NCBI GenBank assembly: GCA_905214865.1
Contig: CAJMNO010000010.1
Location: 1-64,000 of the forward strand
Length of the DNA: 64,000 nt
Reading direction: 5' to 3'
Source of the DNA: an uncultured bacterium
GTDB taxonomy: Bacteria; Actinomycetota; Coriobacteriia; Coriobacteriales; Atopobiaceae
The notes beneath the pieces were generated by a model. That model made no database searches. It was not told the DNA's origin and worked only from the letters and a program-made list of their open reading frames with translations. A program made the position numbers and the translations under genes. Positions 61,752 to 64,000 of this stretch are shown one piece after another. The stretch's first letter is position 1. Each line of letters opens with the position of its first letter.

Positions 61752-62231
61752 ATGGGCGCTGTGGATACATCGTTGCTTAAGCCTGAACTTGTTTATTTTG
61801 ACTTCGAGGCAGAGAACGCGAACGATTTCTTCGCCAAGATGGAGAAACTTCTTGCCCCAAAGGGTTACATAAAGCCGACTTGGCTTAAGGCAATTCAAAC
61901 GAGAGAAGCGAACTATCCTACGGGACTTCAGTTTGATGATATTGCCGTTGCAATCCCGCACGTTGAGCCTGAAAATATAGCAAAGCCCTACATCGCCATA
62001 GTTAAGCCGAAGAGCTCTATTCCCTTTAAGCCTATGGCTGATATGGTTGATCATCTCGTTGAAACACAGCTAATTATTAACCTTGGCCTGGTTTCACACG
62101 ATGAGAATCAGGTGGCAGTTCTCCAGGCAATGATGGGGATATTTACAAATCCTGATTCGGTGAAAGAGATTCTTTCTCAGGATAGTGGAGAGGGAATGGT
62201 CGACTGTTTCAAGCGGCTGTTTGGTGAGTGA
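61752..62231 (+). CDS. PTS EIIA component (mannitol/fructose-type EIIA-2 fold)
   Basis: 159 residues from ATG 61752 (AAAGGAGA upstream). The phosphorylated histidine is H70 in DIAVAIPHVEPENI, matching the I-x-x-P-H element of EIIA-2 proteins such as GatA. It ends the operon and supplies the missing third part of the galactitol-type permease. Codons are AT-rich. Confidence 0.9.
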   Translation: MGAVDTSLLKPELVYFDFEAENANDFFAKMEKLLAPKGYIKPTWLKAIQTREANYPTGLQFDDIAVAIPHVEPENIAKPYIAIVKPKSSIPFKPMADMVDHLVETQLIINLGLVSHDENQVAVLQAMMGIFTNPDSVKEILSQDSGEGMVDCFKRLFGE

Positions 62232-62313
62232 TAAGTCATCTACCGTTTGGCTAAGGTGAATATGAAGCAACATTTTGAGCCATACGGGGATTTGATAAAG
62301 TGCTAGTTGACTT

Positions 62314-62354
62314 GGGCGTGGCAGCCAGCGGATCCACTGGCTGCCACGCCCTTT
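62314..62354 (+). terminator. Terminator of the PTS operon
   Basis: The perfect 15-bp stem GGGCGTGGCAGCCAG with CTGGCTGCCACGCCC has an 8-nt loop and is followed by TTTCTCG. It lies between converging genes and may stop both. Confidence 0.82.
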
Positions 62355-62380
62355 CTCGTATCGATTGCGAGCGCTCCCAA

Positions 62381-63352
62381 CTACCAGTCGAGCCCGTGCT
62401 CCTCCGCAAACGACTTGCCCGCAGAGGCTATGTCCTCCTGGCGCTCGGCCCACAGGGCAAAGTCCGGCACGTCCAGGATGATCGGGTCCGCCTCGTGCAC
62501 GGCGAGCGTGGCCTCCTCAAAGCTGTAGGGGGCATACTGGGGGCGGTCCGGCATGTACGTGTCGATGAGGATGGGACGTAGCAGTGCGTAGGCGCCGCCG
62601 TCGCACAGGCTGCACATGCCGCGCAGTGCCCGACGGGCGGCGGTCATGCGGCCCAGCTTGTACAGCAGGATGACCCTCGAGAGCGCAAACCACGAGTCCC
62701 CCCGGTGCGAGAAGCGCGCCTCGAGCCGGTTGAGCCCCTCCTCGTCCTCGAGCCTCGCGCGCGAGAGCGCGCAGGCCCGCCTTGCCCCCACGCCGTCGGC
62801 AGGGGAGAGGGACAGGGCATTCTCGCCCGCCTCGTCGCACATCCGGTAGCGACCCGAGTCAAGGGCGGCAAACTGTATGCGCGAGAGCAGCCTGAGCCAC
62901 GGACGGGCAAACACGTCGTTCCAGGCGTCGCCCGTGCCGGTGGTGTCGGACGTCCACGGGCCGCCTGCGAGCTCGTCGCGAAGGTCCAGGAGCAACCCTA
63001 GCTCCACGTCCGGGTCCTTGTCGCTGGCGATGATCTGCACCACGCGTGCGTCCACGCAGGTGGGGCATGCCTTGGTGATCTTCTCGCAGGCGATGGAGAG
63101 CTTCCCCATGCGCTTTGCGCGCGCCGTAGCGAACTCGTCGTCCTCCAAGAGGTCGTCGCCCTCGCGGTCTTCCGCGAACTTGTCCAGCAGCCTCCCCAGC
63201 GCGAGGAACGTGGCGTCCTCACGGTTGTCGATGAACTCCTCCGGGTTCTTGCGAACCGCCAGGAGCAGCTCGGCGTAGGCGCTCTGGGAGAGGCCCATGC
63301 GCTCGCCCCTCCTGCGGGCGACGCGCTGTATCAGCTCTTCCCTCGCGTCCAA
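62381..63352 (-). CDS. TPR-like helical protein of unknown function (tandem paralogue 2)
   Basis: 323 residues from TTG 63352, with GGGAGG four bases upstream and one base after the previous stop. It is mostly helical, with repeated A/L/R-rich segments such as ARRACALSRARLEDEEG and RMTAARRALRGMCSLC. The second half aligns by eye with the upstream gene's product (LARLEDEEGL/AKLEDEDGL; LLYKLGRMTAARRAL/LLFKQYRMAEARRQL), so the two arose by duplication. No enzyme motif is visible. It is possibly a scaffold or peptide-binding protein. Confidence 0.7.
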   Translation of the reverse strand: MDAREELIQRVARRRGERMGLSQSAYAELLLAVRKNPEEFIDNREDATFLALGRLLDKFAEDREGDDLLEDDEFATARAKRMGKLSIACEKITKACPTCVDARVVQIIASDKDPDVELGLLLDLRDELAGGPWTSDTTGTGDAWNDVFARPWLRLLSRIQFAALDSGRYRMCDEAGENALSLSPADGVGARRACALSRARLEDEEGLNRLEARFSHRGDSWFALSRVILLYKLGRMTAARRALRGMCSLCDGGAYALLRPILIDTYMPDRPQYAPYSFEEATLAVHEADPIILDVPDFALWAERQEDIASAGKSFAEEHGLDW

Positions 63353-63353
63353 G

Positions 63354-64000
63354 CTACCTCCCCTCCCCGGAGTCGCCGTTGAGCTCGCTGTCCTCGCGCG
63401 CCACGAGCGCGTCGATGTCCTCCTTGGGGGCGAGCTCCTTCGCCCGCTCGGCGAGCCAGGTGCCCAGCGAGCCGTGACCAAACCTCGCCCGGCCCTCCTG
63501 GAACAGGACCGTCGCCTCGGAGCAGGCCACGATGAGCTCGTCCTCGCTGTACGGGGGCACGGCAAGCCGGTAGAAGACGCCGTCGGGCAGCTCGTGCTGC
63601 AGAAAGATCGTGGCGGCGGCGTAGGGGTAGGTGTTGCAGAGCGTCTCGAGCTGGCGTCGGGCTTCGGCCATTCGGTACTGCTTGAACAGGAGTGACATGC
63701 GGGCGATCTGCATCCACGCGTCCTCGGGGCCTCTCGCCCGCTCGATCGAGAGGCGACGTGTCCGACGCGCGAGCGCGTCCAGGCCGTCCTCGTCCTCCAG
63801 CTTGGCATAGGCGATTGCCGCCGTGAACCTGGCGTCTGCGGTGTCGTCGGGGTCAAGCTCCAGCAGCCTGTCGCAGACCCCTATTGCCTGCCGGTTGCGC
63901 CCGCAGATGACCGCCTTTGACGCCTGCATGCCCAGCCAGCGGAGGTAGGGGTGCATGGCGATCTTGCTCGCAAGGACCGCCCGGTCCCCCTCGTGGGTCG
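63354..64000 (-). CDS. TPR-like helical protein (tandem paralogue 1), 5' end outside the window
   Basis: 215 residues are visible. The frame is open through the window edge; ATG 63956 is internal, because the sequence upstream of it (EGDRAVLASKIA) continues the similarity to its neighbour. Helical repeats include LLELDPDDTADARFTAAIAY and AYAKLEDEDGLDALARR, like tetratricopeptide or ST7-type helices. It ends one base before the start of paralogue 2, so they form an operon. Function not recognised. Confidence 0.65.
   Translation of the reverse strand, partial: THEGDRAVLASKIAMHPYLRWLGMQASKAVICGRNRQAIGVCDRLLELDPDDTADARFTAAIAYAKLEDEDGLDALARRTRRLSIERARGPEDAWMQIARMSLLFKQYRMAEARRQLETLCNTYPYAAATIFLQHELPDGVFYRLAVPPYSEDELIVACSEATVLFQEGRARFGHGSLGTWLAERAKELAPKEDIDALVAREDSELNGDSGEGR

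Overview
The window reads as chromosome of a high-GC Gram-positive anaerobe. I infer an actinobacterium of the Coriobacteriia (Olsenella/Atopobiaceae-like). The reasons are strongly GC-ended codons, LPXTG-anchored surface proteins, a clostridial-style glycogen operon with both glgC and glgD, rubrerythrin, a PTS-based sugar operon and an SRP RNA of the short bacterial type. This placement rests on gene content only; no 16S or database evidence was available.

Left part (1-14 kb). A possible IS200/IS605-type hairpin sits at the edge. It is followed by a two-gene AmmeMemoRadiSam operon (minus strand), two secreted hydrolases that share a C-terminal three-repeat module (C69 peptidase and M6 metalloprotease), and adenine deaminase (minus). 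A roughly 0.7-kb non-coding stretch full of long imperfect palindromes comes next, then a DUF2798 membrane protein with an intrinsic terminator in its own leader, an MFS transporter, SRP RNA and a DedA protein.

Middle part (14-46 kb). This holds a GH3 beta-glucosidase; dnaX-ybaB-recR with a membrane-anchored unknown protein; tRNA-Asp; a HAD phosphatase; an Rrf2 regulator; a MutY-like glycosylase without its iron-sulfur loop; rubrerythrin; and an O-acetylhomoserine sulfhydrylase. Two tandem LPXTG-anchored proteases (M14, then papain-like C1) share a nearly identical N-terminal module. A short nth-DUF6485 operon (minus) precedes a complete glycogen operon: glgB-glgP-glgC-glgD-glgA and a GH13-GH77 fusion protein.

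Right part (46-64 kb). Two mirrored arrays of a degenerate 17-bp motif, repeated every 40-43 bp, bracket an orphan gene whose C-terminal half looks like a DUF559/Vsr-type nuclease. Both arrays have the same architecture: forward units, a fixed 66-bp junction, then inverted units. This is the best candidate here for an undescribed system. After it come mfd, mazG, a DivIC-like protein, Ppx/GppA, and converging tRNA-Leu and tRNA-Glu. A GntR-controlled sugar-phosphate operon follows (TIM homologue, YjbQ homologue, galactitol-type PTS IIB/IIC/IIA, a membrane protein, and two class II aldolases of unrelated folds). Its genes alternate between host-like GC-rich and AT-rich codon use. Two tandem paralogues of unknown function (minus strand) run off the right edge.
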